Shown piece by piece: positions 1 to 6,784 of a stretch of DNA of 11,696 nt. The stretch's first letter is position 1, and the number at the start of each line of letters is the position of its first letter. The stretch lies in contig DISP01000025.1 of assembly GCA_002421995.1 (NCBI GenBank), positions 1 to 11,696 of the forward strand. The letters are read 5' to 3'. Position numbers and translations under genes: made by a program. Under the pieces are notes generated by a model. That model did no database searches and was not told the DNA's origin. It was given only the letters and a program-made list of their open reading frames with translations. The DNA is from Bacteroidales bacterium UBA6207 (lineage in GTDB: Bacteria > Bacteroidota > Bacteroidia > Bacteroidales > F082).

Positions 1-843
1 GGCTGGTTTTTTACTGCTGTTTCTGCGTTTGTTGTGTCATTCGTGCTTGGAATCTTTTTCTATTATGGCGGAATCTACGCCATCTTCACGATGATTCTGC
101 TCTCTGTATTTTTGGTTTACCGCACCCATAAAATGCATGTCAAAAAGGAAAAAAATGCAGAAGAAAGCCATAAGGAAATGGAAAGCCTTGATGCTGAAAA
201 CATCCTTGAATCATGCACAAATAGTGTGAATATAATTCTAAGCCAAACACAACTCGAACTTAAACGCACCATCAACGGTCTGGCAGATGAAAACATCAAA
301 ACGTTGAAGAAGACCAAAAAGAACATCGAGAAACTCACACAAAAAGCGAAAGAAAGAAAAAATACGGTCACCATCGTCATCAGTAAACTCAAGGACGATG
401 CCATCGAATCGGGTCATTTCTATGTGCAGGCACTCGACTATGCCAGAGAAATCCTTCACAGCCTCAACTTTATTATTGGCCCAACTTTCGACCATGTAAA
501 CAACAACCACAAACCACTCAGCGAGCCTCAAATCAACGAATTAAAGCTTCTGAGTCAGCATATTGGTGTTTACCTCACCAAAATTTCGACAGATATCTCA
601 GAGAATAATTTCGGAAACCAGGAAGCTTTGGTAGCCGAACAACAAAAAGTGCTCGGGATGATTGACCTTTTCAGAAAAAATGAAGTGAAAAGAATTAAGA
701 AAGATACCTCACGAACCAAAAACACCTTGTTGTTTTTGAATATTCTGCAGGAAAGCAAAAACCTCTTACTTTTTGCACTAAATCTTTATAAAGCGCAGCG
801 CGACTTTGTTACCTACCATCAGGGAAAGCAAAAGAAAAACTAA
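1..843 (+). CDS. PiT-family inorganic phosphate transporter, C-terminal part (5' truncated by window)
   Basis: The frame is open from base 1 to the TAA at 841-843, giving 280 visible residues; the GTG at 34 is internal, not a start. The first ~45 residues make two hydrophobic helices (WFFTAVSAFVVSFVLGIFF and IYAIFTMILLSVFLVY), followed by a basic RTHKMHVKKEK stop-transfer stretch and a soluble, mainly helical tail of ~230 residues. That tail has the layout of the PhoU-like domain fused to Bacteroidetes PiT permeases, including the phrases FDHVNNNH and QALDYAREI, which I recognise from that family. PiT proteins carry phosphate across the inner membrane by symport; the tail is presumably cytoplasmic and regulatory. 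Most transmembrane helices lie outside the window. The gene converges on prmC and their ends overlap by 4 bases. The family call is firm; substrate specificity is inferred. Confidence 0.85.
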   Translation, partial: GWFFTAVSAFVVSFVLGIFFYYGGIYAIFTMILLSVFLVYRTHKMHVKKEKNAEESHKEMESLDAENILESCTNSVNIILSQTQLELKRTINGLADENIKTLKKTKKNIEKLTQKAKERKNTVTIVISKLKDDAIESGHFYVQALDYAREILHSLNFIIGPTFDHVNNNHKPLSEPQINELKLLSQHIGVYLTKISTDISENNFGNQEALVAEQQKVLGMIDLFRKNEVKRIKKDTSRTKNTLLFLNILQESKNLLLFALNLYKAQRDFVTYHQGKQKKN

Positions 844-1712
844 TCTGAGAAAAGGCCGGTCACAAACCGGTCTTTTTTATTGATGTCTTTGTGAATAGTA
901 ATTTGTTTAAAACCAGATAACTGTAGCAATCCGGCAACTGCTTCTCCAAATCTTTCGTTTATCTCAAAGGCCAGCATTCCCTCTCTTGCAAGCAACTGAT
1001 TTGCCAGGCTGCAAATACGCTTATAAAAAACCAAAGGATCATTATCTGTCACAAAAAGCGCAGTGGAAGGTTCATAGTCCAGTACGTTTTTACGCATAAA
1101 ACCTTTCTCCGAGATCGTCACATAAGGAGGATTGCTAACGATGAGATTGAAATTTGCTTCTGCAACAAATTGATTATCATTGAGTATATCGGCATGGATA
1201 AATTGCAGCACAACATTGTTGGCTATTGCATTTTGTTCGGCAACAAGCAAGGCTTTGGTTGATACATCAACAGCAGTGACCTGCGCCTGAGCGATACGCT
1301 TTGCCAGACTAATGGCGATGCAACCCGATCCTGTGCCGAGGTCGAGCACCTTCCTATTTTCTGACATATTAAGAAATTCAGCACATAAACCAACCAACTC
1401 TTCGGTTTCAGGCCTCGGAATCAACACGCTTTCATCAACAAAAAAGTTGTTACCATCGAAAGTGCAACTATTGAGAATGTATTGTACAGGCTTGAATTTT
1501 TTGAGCTCTTTCACTGCAAAATGAAGCTTGAGCAGCTCAGTTTCATTCAGCCGAAGATCAGGATTCACTACCAAATGTAGCCTCGTAACCGAAAAATAAT
1601 GTGAAACAAGCAGTTCGATCATGCTTCTGGCTTCCCCGACTGGATACAAGAAGGCCAACTCTTTGGTATAGAACCGAATCAAATCGCCAAGTTTGTTGGA
1701 AGGGACATTCAT
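840..1712 (-). CDS. prmC: Peptide chain release factor N5-glutamine methyltransferase PrmC (HemK)
   Basis: Cytoplasmic SAM-dependent enzyme that methylates the glutamine of the GGQ motif in release factors RF1 and RF2, improving translation termination. Counting from the GTG at 1715, one codon upstream of the chosen start, an N-terminal helical domain (~1-95) leads to LIPRPETEEL (~98-107), the SAM-binding motif DLGTGSGC (125-132) and the catalytic NPPYV (195-199), all signatures of PrmC. The length (290 residues) is normal. I chose ATG at 1712; the GTG at 1715 is the only alternative nearby. The gene lies 73 bases downstream of tRNA-His on the same strand, with a terminator between them, and I see no convincing promoter box in the remaining gap, so expression may depend on read-through or an atypical promoter. 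Its 3' end overlaps the convergent transporter gene by 4 bases. Confidence 0.95.
   Translation of the reverse strand: MNVPSNKLGDLIRFYTKELAFLYPVGEARSMIELLVSHYFSVTRLHLVVNPDLRLNETELLKLHFAVKELKKFKPVQYILNSCTFDGNNFFVDESVLIPRPETEELVGLCAEFLNMSENRKVLDLGTGSGCIAISLAKRIAQAQVTAVDVSTKALLVAEQNAIANNVVLQFIHADILNDNQFVAEANFNLIVSNPPYVTISEKGFMRKNVLDYEPSTALFVTDNDPLVFYKRICSLANQLLAREGMLAFEINERFGEAVAGLLQLSGFKQITIHKDINKKDRFVTGLFSD
852..878. terminator. Hairpin terminator of the phosphate transporter gene, inside the 3' end of prmC
   Basis: Arms aaggccggt (852-860) and accggtctt (866-874) pair around the loop cacaa with one G-T wobble. A run of six T (873-878) follows on the + strand, the normal Rho-independent form for the transporter gene. 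On the - strand the hairpin is followed by a short CCTTTTCT tract, so it may also end the prmC transcript. It encodes part of the PrmC C-terminus (about RFVTG). Confidence 0.8.
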
Positions 1713-1736
1713 CACAAAAATTGTTACCTATGCGAT

Positions 1737-1779
1737 AAAAAAGAAAAACTGACACTCATAAATATTTGAATGTCAGTTT
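1737..1779 (-). terminator. Rho-independent terminator of tRNA-His
   Basis: Arms 1746-1754 (aaactgaca) and 1771-1779 (tgtcagttt) pair perfectly over 9 bp, extended by three more pairs after one mismatch. On the - strand the hairpin is followed by TTTTTCTTTTTTA (1736-1748), an ideal U-tract. It sits directly after the tRNA and before prmC. Confidence 0.85.
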
Positions 1780-1785
1780 ATTTCG

Positions 1786-1860
1786 GGTGGATAATGGGAT
1801 TCGAACCCACGACCCTCAGAACCACAATCTGATGCTCTAACCAGCTGAGCTATAACCACC
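1786..1860 (-). tRNA. tRNA-His (anticodon GTG)
   Basis: The - strand folds into a full cloverleaf of 75 nt. It has an encoded extra 5' G (G-1) facing discriminator C73, the hallmark of tRNA-His; D-arm GCTC/GAGC; anticodon stem TCAGA/TCTGA with loop TTGTGGT, anticodon GTG; variable loop GGGTC; and T-arm GTGGG-TTCGAAT-CCCAT. CCA is not encoded. The acceptor stem GTGGTTA/TATCCAC has one U-U mismatch at position 5-68. A promoter -7 box lies just upstream and a strong terminator just downstream, so it is a single-gene transcription unit. Confidence 0.96.
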
Positions 1861-1871
1861 ATTTGAGTGTG

Positions 1872-1879
1872 CAAATATA
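1872..1879 (-). promoter_or_regulatory. Bacteroidetes-type -7 promoter box for tRNA-His
   Basis: The - strand reads TATATTTG, an exact match to the TAnnTTTG -7 consensus of the Bacteroidetes primary sigma factor. It ends 11 bases before the first tRNA base, a suitable distance for a start point with a very short leader. A clear -33 TTTG at the expected spacing is not evident; the upstream region is A/T-rich. Confidence 0.65.
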
Positions 1880-1960
1880 CAACAAATTTGATTTTTTAGC
1901 CTTTCACAAAAAAAAATCTTCTGAATAATAATTTGCAATCTAATTCAATGATTTACGTTC

Positions 1961-1989
1961 TTTGTATGAAAAGAAAATTACGACTTTTG
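1961..1989 (+). promoter_or_regulatory. Candidate promoter for the beta-barrel protein/gldB unit
   Basis: TTTG at 1961-1964 is followed 17 bases later by gacttttg (1982-1989), which matches TAnnTTTG except for its first base. It lies ~45 bases before the ATG at 2034 and is the best promoter-like arrangement in the 1861-2033 gap, which otherwise holds only A/T-rich sequence. The spacing is slightly shorter than the usual ~19 bases, so this is tentative. Confidence 0.4.
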
Positions 1990-2033
1990 CAAAAACATGA
2001 TTCTAATTCATCATTAATCCAAAATCGAACATT

Positions 2034-2657
2034 ATGAAAAAAGCAGTTTTATTTTTAATTTTCCTGGCATTTGCATTTGGAACACAGGCACAGATTGATT
2101 TGGGGCCAAAAATTGGTTATACCACAACAAAACTCTCGGTTGACCAAAGCAATATCACCACCGACCTGAAAAATAATTTCCTTTTTGGCGCTTTTGTAAG
2201 ACTTGGTAACAAGGTTTATATTCAGCCCGAAATCAATTGGTACACCTCCGGTGGTGTGTTCAAACGTCCTACAATAGGGTCACTAAGCCCGTTTGAGCAG
2301 GAAATAAAGATGCGCAACATCCAAATTCCTGTTTTTATTGGTATCAGGTTGCTCGACCTGAAACTGTTAAGCCTCAGGGCAGCAGCCGGGCCAACTGCCA
2401 ATATCGTGATGAACAAAACCATCGAGTCAAATCAGAGTAGCGGATATATTGATCCCATAAAGGAAGCCGACATCAACAACCTGAACTGGGGATTCCAATT
2501 TGGAGCCGGCGTTGATGTGTTGATGTTTACCCTCGATGTGCAATACATGCTTGGTTTGAACAATGTGATTGGTGATGTAAAAGCTGGAAACGAATCAATC
2601 AAATTCGATTCAAAGAAAAATGGATTTGTTGTCAGCCTTGGCTGGAAGATTTTTTAA
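2034..2657 (+). CDS. PorT-type outer-membrane beta-barrel protein
   Basis: A 207-residue protein with a clear Sec signal peptide (MKKAVLFLIFLAFAFGTQA, probable cleavage before QIDLG). The rest alternates short amphipathic beta-strands rich in glycine and aromatic residues: DLGPKIGYTTTKL, FLFGAFVRLG, KVYIQPEINWY, IQIPVFIGIRL, LSLRAAAGPTANI, WGFQFGAGVDVLMFTLDVQYMLG and a last strand ending GFVVSLGWKIF. A C-terminal aromatic residue is typical of Omp85-assembled barrels. The pattern matches the 8-stranded 'outer membrane protein beta-barrel' (PorT-like) family abundant in Bacteroidetes. The specific role is unknown; I do not claim it is PorT itself, the T9SS component. gldB follows after a short gap with no terminator seen, so the two are probably co-transcribed. 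Confidence 0.82.
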   Translation: MKKAVLFLIFLAFAFGTQAQIDLGPKIGYTTTKLSVDQSNITTDLKNNFLFGAFVRLGNKVYIQPEINWYTSGGVFKRPTIGSLSPFEQEIKMRNIQIPVFIGIRLLDLKLLSLRAAAGPTANIVMNKTIESNQSSGYIDPIKEADINNLNWGFQFGAGVDVLMFTLDVQYMLGLNNVIGDVKAGNESIKFDSKKNGFVVSLGWKIF

Positions 2658-2720
2658 TTAATGCACTAACTTAATGACATTCAACTCGATGTAATGAGGA
2701 GAATGCCTTTTTTTTGTTTT

Positions 2721-3722
2721 ATGGCGAAACGACTTTTTTTATTGTGGATAATATTTGGTCTTACCATGTATTCCTGTACCAACAGCTCGGGCGACTACCC
2801 TGTTATTGGTGCATCGAAGCTTCCGAAAACCGAAGTCAGGATTAAACGTTATGGAAAAGCGCTTTTTGAGTTGGACAAAACGCGTTTTCAGGAGGAGCTC
2901 AAAGCGATACAAGCTGTTTTTCCGCAGTTTCTCAACGACGATCTGAATGATAGTGCCAACATCAGCAAACTATACAATTTTGTGAGCGACACACAACTCA
3001 TTGCGCTGTATCACGAAACCATAAAAGTTTATCCTGAATTGACGAAACAGGAAAAAAGTCTGGCCGGGGCATTTGCTTACCTAAAATACTATTTTCCATC
3101 ATTCACTGCGCCGCAGGTTTATGCGTATATTAGTGGTATTCAGTTTGATGCACCTGTTATGACTGCCGACAACAGTCTGGTAATCGGATTGGATTGTTAC
3201 CTTGGCGAAAATCAGCCGCGCTACAAAAGCGCAGGTATTCCGGCCTATCAAATGCGCTGCATGACACCTTCTCATATCGAAGCTGATGTGGTGAAAGCCA
3301 TCTATGCGGTTTATTTTGAACGACAGTTTACTGTGCAGACCATCCTCGACGAAATGGTGCATACCGGAATCAGGTATGCTTTTATCAAAGCAATGCTCCC
3401 CGATATGCCCGACCACATCCTTCTTGGCTATTCTGAAGAACAATACCGGTGGATTCGCAAAAACGAGGCTTCGGTGTGGAGAAGTATTGTTGGTGAAGAA
3501 CTGTTGTATAAGGGAGACCAGAAATTATTCAGGAAATTTTTCGGTGATGGTCCTTTTACACAAGAGTTTTCGACAGAGGCACCTCCGCGGATTGGTGATT
3601 ATATCGGTTGGCAAATTGTGCGTCAGTATGCAAAGCAAAAAGGTTTGGCAAGCCCACAGGATTTGCTTGCATTGAACGATGCACAAGGTGTTTTGGCGCA
3701 ATCACGCTACAAACCGAAGTAG
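2721..3722 (+). CDS. gldB: GldB-family gliding motility-associated lipoprotein
   Basis: A lipoprotein of 333 residues from the ATG at 2721. That start gives a textbook signal, MAKR then a hydrophobic stretch ending in the lipobox MYSC, with the lipidated cysteine at residue 19. In-frame ATGs at 2694 and 2703 would add 9 or 6 residues and cannot be excluded. The mature part carries stretches I recognise from GldB: VRIKRYGKALFELD early on, LVIGLDCYLGENQPRY in the middle, TILDEMVHTG, LGYSEEQYRWIRKNEASVW, and GPFTQEFSTEAPPRIGDYIGWQIVRQY near the end. GldB is a cell-envelope lipoprotein needed for gliding in Flavobacterium johnsoniae, but homologues also occur in non-gliding Bacteroidetes, so motility is not proven. 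It follows the beta-barrel gene on the same strand and is followed by the structured flank of the restriction-modification island. Confidence 0.87.
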   Translation: MAKRLFLLWIIFGLTMYSCTNSSGDYPVIGASKLPKTEVRIKRYGKALFELDKTRFQEELKAIQAVFPQFLNDDLNDSANISKLYNFVSDTQLIALYHETIKVYPELTKQEKSLAGAFAYLKYYFPSFTAPQVYAYISGIQFDAPVMTADNSLVIGLDCYLGENQPRYKSAGIPAYQMRCMTPSHIEADVVKAIYAVYFERQFTVQTILDEMVHTGIRYAFIKAMLPDMPDHILLGYSEEQYRWIRKNEASVWRSIVGEELLYKGDQKLFRKFFGDGPFTQEFSTEAPPRIGDYIGWQIVRQYAKQKGLASPQDLLALNDAQGVLAQSRYKPK

Positions 3723-3774
3723 CAAATTCGTATCCGGTCACCAACAATCAGAACTTGTCGTTGAAAACAAATTG

Positions 3775-3890
3775 TTGTGTGTCAGTGAAAAGCCGACACA
3801 CAAATGGCATATTTGGTTTTTGTTGACACACGAGTCAACGCTCCAAAAACCAAAAGAGCCATTTTTTGCAAACGCACGGAAAGACTATCA
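3775..3890 (+). repeat. Left flanking repeat of the restriction-modification cassette
   Basis: The unit begins with a 9-bp perfect hairpin, ttgtgtgtc (3775-3783) and gacacacaa (3795-3803), loop agtgaaaagcc. It contains agccgacacacaa (3791-3803), acgcacg (3872-3878) and actatca (3884-3890). The same blocks in the same order and at nearly the same spacing (81 versus 87 bases from first to second block) recur at 6661-6784 on the other side of the cassette. The middle portions differ. No gene is supported here; this stretch plus 3723-3774 makes up most of the gap after gldB. Confidence 0.5.
3805..3867 (+). terminator. Long nested inverted repeat followed by T-run (terminator-like)
   Basis: The palindrome is built from tggc (3805-3808), tttggttttt (3812-3821) and gttgac (3822-3827), facing gtcaac (3834-3839), aaaaaccaaa (3845-3854) and gcca (3858-3861). 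The loop is acacga, and 5 unpaired bases (gctcc) lie on the 3' side. Six T follow at 3862-3867. This could terminate gldB transcription before the restriction gene. Its size and nested form are larger than a usual terminator, so it may instead be a structural part of the flanking repeat. Confidence 0.6.
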
Positions 3891-3902
3891 AAATTAAAAA
3901 TG

Positions 3903-3910
3903 TAACTTTG
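3903..3910 (+). promoter_or_regulatory. -7 promoter box of the restriction-modification operon
   Basis: taactttg exactly matches TAnnTTTG and lies only 11 bases before the ATG at 3922 (17 before the ATG at 3928). Transcription would start around 3914-3917, giving a nearly leaderless mRNA. No TTTG is visible at the -33 position. Confidence 0.6.
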
Positions 3911-3921
3911 TAGAACAAAAA

Positions 3922-5028
3922 ATGATTATGACATATTACAAAAAAATAAGAGAATTAACTAAAACAGTTCCAGCAGCTTTAGTGGACTTTGGACTTCCAC
4001 GTGACCCTGCAAAAACACCGACACAAGCATCGTCAAACTTCATTACCAATAAGGAGCAGGGAGATTGGGCGGAAAATCTGGTATTCAGGGCAATTAACGA
4101 AACCTCAAAGAACTTTATCGCTGTAAAATATGGTAAGTCTGATGACTTAGTAGCAGGAGAAGATGGATTTGATACATTCTATCAAGATTTTCAAGACGAG
4201 CTTGATACAATTGGAAAAAGACCTGATTTACTAATTTTCAGAAAAGAAGATTTCAACAAAGACTTAGGTTTTGATATAAGCCAAATTCCACATCATACAA
4301 TTACCGAGTATGTAAAAAAAGCAATAGCAGGTATTGAAGTAAGGTCAAGTGCATTCTTAATTGACAAATATGAAGAAGCAATGCAGGTTAGGACTGAGAA
4401 ATTTAGTCAAATCGCATTGCAGACCAGGGACATAATTCTTGCAGAATTTCAGGAAGAATTGAATCACCCTTCAAGACAAGCATACATTGATTTACTTGAA
4501 AACATTACACAAAGAACTTTGTCTGTAACAGACTTTAGAGTTCCAAGTTGGAGTTCAACAGAACGACTTTCGGAATTGAAAGCACACTTCAGAACACTAA
4601 AAGACGCTATAAAGGAAATTCAAAAACGAGATTATCTTTCTATAACACCAAAGGTTGAAGATATCAAGGTTGTTTACAAATGGATTGAAACTTTCAATGT
4701 TCCCCATTTTTATTTTCAGGTTTTCTTCGATAAAGTTTACGGAATTTCATTCGAGCAAATTCTCTCAATTATCTCAGATTCCAACAACGAAGGAATAATT
4801 TTCTCAGTTGAGTCAGACACCAAGAATCAGAACAAAACAACTATCAAAATCAACTCAAAATCAGGAACACCTATTGCATCAAAAGTTGAAGAACCTATTC
4901 ACGAAAGCGTTAGAAAAGAAATGGATAGGGGAAGACTCTTGTTTTACGTAACATTTAAAGGTGGAACAGCATATCTTGACGTGGACAATCTGATTAATAT
5001 ACTCGGAATAGATAGTAAAGAATTCTAA
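3922..5028 (+). CDS. AccI-family type II restriction endonuclease
   Basis: A 368-residue cytoplasmic protein that I recognise as the AccI restriction endonuclease family (Pfam RE_AccI); AccI cuts GT^MKAC. Family-like stretches include THE N-terminal YYKKIRELT, QASSNFITNKEQGDWAENLV (37-54), VKYGKSDDLVAGEDGF (68-83), ELDTIGKRPDLLIFRK (93-108) and GIEVRSSAFLIDKYE (137-151). RPDLLIF (PD at 101-102) with IEVRSS (E139) looks like a PD-(D/E)xK core in which R141 takes the usual lysine place. The length suits the family. The gene precedes its methyltransferase, overlapping it by one base (TAATG). It is clearly more AT-rich than the flanking chromosome (for example 17 G+C in bases 5281-5340 of the partner gene against 32 in 7441-7500), suggesting transfer. 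ATG at 3928 is an alternative start. Specificity GTMKAC is inferred from homology. Confidence 0.85.
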   Translation: MIMTYYKKIRELTKTVPAALVDFGLPRDPAKTPTQASSNFITNKEQGDWAENLVFRAINETSKNFIAVKYGKSDDLVAGEDGFDTFYQDFQDELDTIGKRPDLLIFRKEDFNKDLGFDISQIPHHTITEYVKKAIAGIEVRSSAFLIDKYEEAMQVRTEKFSQIALQTRDIILAEFQEELNHPSRQAYIDLLENITQRTLSVTDFRVPSWSSTERLSELKAHFRTLKDAIKEIQKRDYLSITPKVEDIKVVYKWIETFNVPHFYFQVFFDKVYGISFEQILSIISDSNNEGIIFSVESDTKNQNKTTIKINSKSGTPIASKVEEPIHESVRKEMDRGRLLFYVTFKGGTAYLDVDNLINILGIDSKEF

Positions 5029-6644
5029 TGATTGAAGTTAAAGACATATCACAAGGAACAGATAATCAAGTAGAGAAACGCTACTCTAAATTAATTTCAT
5101 TAGAGCATAGGAAGAAATTTGCTCAATTCTTCACACCTTTCGAATTAGCATCTTTAATGGCAGATTGGTTGTTGGGAAATCCAAATCTAATAACAGTTTT
5201 AGAACCTGCATTCGGTCTTGGAGTTTTTTCAAGAGCTTTATCAAGCAAAAAATCAGATTTATTAATAAAAGGCTTTGATATTGATGACAAAATATTTGCA
5301 GAAGCAAAAGAAATATTCTTCGATTCTTCTAATGTCGATTTACATTTAGAAGATTATATGTTTAATGATTGGAACAATAAATACGATGGTATTATATGTA
5401 ATCCGCCATATTTTAAGTTTCACGACTATGACAACAAGACAATATTAAATGAAATTGAAAACAGATTAAAGATTAAACTCAATGGATTTACAAATCTTTA
5501 TACACTTTTTCTGTTAAAGTCTATTTACCAACTTAAACCTAATGGCAGACTTGCCTATATCATACCATCAGAATTTTTAAATTCGGATTATGGGAAACTT
5601 GTTAAGTCAGCGCTTATTAAAAACAAGGTATTAAGGCACATTGTCGTTTTTGATTTTGAAGAGAATGTTTTTGATGATGCTCTAACAACTGCATGTATTT
5701 TATTATGCTCAAATGATAAGAACAATCAAACAGTTAAGTTTTCAACTATCAAAACAATTGTTGACATAGAACTAGTTAAAACTTACATTTCTGAATATCC
5801 AATTAACAGCCTTGGCGGCTCAACTTTTAACGTCAGTGAACTTAAACCAGAAGTAAAATGGCGAAAATATTATCAAGCGCAAAACGGCATTAAATATAAT
5901 AACTTAATTCCATTTTCTAGTGTGGCTAAAGTCGTTCGTGGTATTGCCACTGGAGCAAATGAGTATTTCACATTTTCTAAATCAAAAGCAAACCGCTATG
6001 GTATTGATGAAAAACATTTACTCCCTTGCATTTGCAAAGCGGTGGACGTAAAAGATAATTTTTTCACAAAGGACAATTACAATTCATTAATTAAAAACGA
6101 TAGACAAACATTCTTATTAAATGCAATCGGTTCTAAGGATGAAAATGTTTTGAAATACATTGAATTTGGAGAAATATCAGGTATTGACAAAAAGTATCTG
6201 ACAGCTTGTAGAACACCTTGGTATGCTTTAGAAAATCGTCCGCCATCACCAATTTGGGTTTCTGTTTTCAATAGAAGTGGACTGAAATTTATCAGAAATG
6301 AAGCAAGCATTTCTAATCTCACAACTTTTCATTGTGTTTATCCCGTTCAGAATAGTTTGTTTGACAATGTGAGCGTTGACGTATTGTTTGCTTATCTATT
6401 AACAGATGCTGCAAGAGAGATATTTGAAGACAACCGCAGGGAATATGGCAACGGGCTTCAAAAATTTGAGCCTAATGACTTAAATAAAGCAATGATGCTT
6501 GACTTGACATTGCTCGACAAGAAAACTGAAAATAAAATCTTAGAGCTTTACAAGAAATATAGAGAGACGGCAATAAACAAATTGCCAGTCGACAGTTTTT
6601 TGCTTGAGATAAACGACATTTTTAAAAATAAATATTGCCAATGA
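5028..6644 (+). CDS. N6-adenine DNA methyltransferase of the AccI-like system
   Basis: A 538-residue gamma-type N6-adenine methyltransferase that protects host DNA at the partner enzyme's site. Motifs run in the order expected for TaqI/Eco57I-like enzymes: motif X FAQFFTPFELASLMADWLL (31-49), SAM motif I VLEPAFGLGVF (57-67), motif II GFDIDD (82-87) and catalytic motif IV NPPYF (125-129). A C-terminal ~250-residue region contains VVRGIATGANEYFTF and is presumably the TaqI-like target-recognition domain, with conserved-looking PVQNSLF and NGLQKFEPNDL. Order and overlap (ATG within TAATG) show co-translation with the endonuclease. The size is similar to what I recall for M.AccI. It carries the only GTMKAC site I found in the window (6588-6593). 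No control (C) protein gene accompanies the pair. Confidence 0.9.
   Translation: MIEVKDISQGTDNQVEKRYSKLISLEHRKKFAQFFTPFELASLMADWLLGNPNLITVLEPAFGLGVFSRALSSKKSDLLIKGFDIDDKIFAEAKEIFFDSSNVDLHLEDYMFNDWNNKYDGIICNPPYFKFHDYDNKTILNEIENRLKIKLNGFTNLYTLFLLKSIYQLKPNGRLAYIIPSEFLNSDYGKLVKSALIKNKVLRHIVVFDFEENVFDDALTTACILLCSNDKNNQTVKFSTIKTIVDIELVKTYISEYPINSLGGSTFNVSELKPEVKWRKYYQAQNGIKYNNLIPFSSVAKVVRGIATGANEYFTFSKSKANRYGIDEKHLLPCICKAVDVKDNFFTKDNYNSLIKNDRQTFLLNAIGSKDENVLKYIEFGEISGIDKKYLTACRTPWYALENRPPSPIWVSVFNRSGLKFIRNEASISNLTTFHCVYPVQNSLFDNVSVDVLFAYLLTDAAREIFEDNRREYGNGLQKFEPNDLNKAMMLDLTLLDKKTENKILELYKKYRETAINKLPVDSFLLEINDIFKNKYCQ
6588..6593. other. GTCGAC: the only GTMKAC (AccI) site found in the window
   Basis: A by-eye check of every GTA and GTC in the window found one match to GTAGAC, GTATAC, GTCGAC or GTCTAC, here near the 3' end of the methyltransferase gene. 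Confidence 0.85.
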
Positions 6645-6660
6645 TAAACAGCCAAACCCA

Positions 6661-6784
6661 TTGCCAGGTCGCACCAGCCGACCCACAAGCCAAAACTTGG
6701 CAAAGAATATGTCTGTTCGAATACGCAAATGAGAGAAATTCAAGACTAGATAAGAACTCTGGACGCACGACAAAAACACTATCA
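6661..6784 (+). repeat. Right flanking repeat of the restriction-modification cassette
   Basis: It contains agccgacccacaa (6676-6688, 12 of 13 identical to the left flank), acgcacg (6763-6769) and actatca (6778-6784). Just upstream, ggtc (6667-6670) pairs with gacc (6680-6683) and ttg (6661-6663) with caa (6686-6688), recreating the hairpin of the left flank. The single substitution in the repeat (A to C) is matched by a T to G change in the opposite arm. A separate short hairpin gccaa-aac-ttggc follows at 6689-6701. The repeat ends right at the comM start (ATG 6787). No coding function or promoter box is seen in 6645-6786. Confidence 0.45.

Noticed and set aside
2034..2657. Naming the beta-barrel gene porT because it precedes gldB
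   Set aside because: The protein fits the broad PorT-like barrel family, but nothing seen distinguishes the true T9SS PorT from many paralogues.
3775..3890. Canonical integron attC site
   Set aside because: I could not find the paired RYYYAAC/GTTRRRY core sites in the right positions, and the right flank lacks the long palindrome; no integron integrase is in view. Only a cassette-like analogy is kept.
3679..3897. Small + strand frame of 72 codons in the gap after gldB
   Set aside because: It overlaps the gldB end and runs straight through both hairpins and the T-run; the composition is explained by the repeats.
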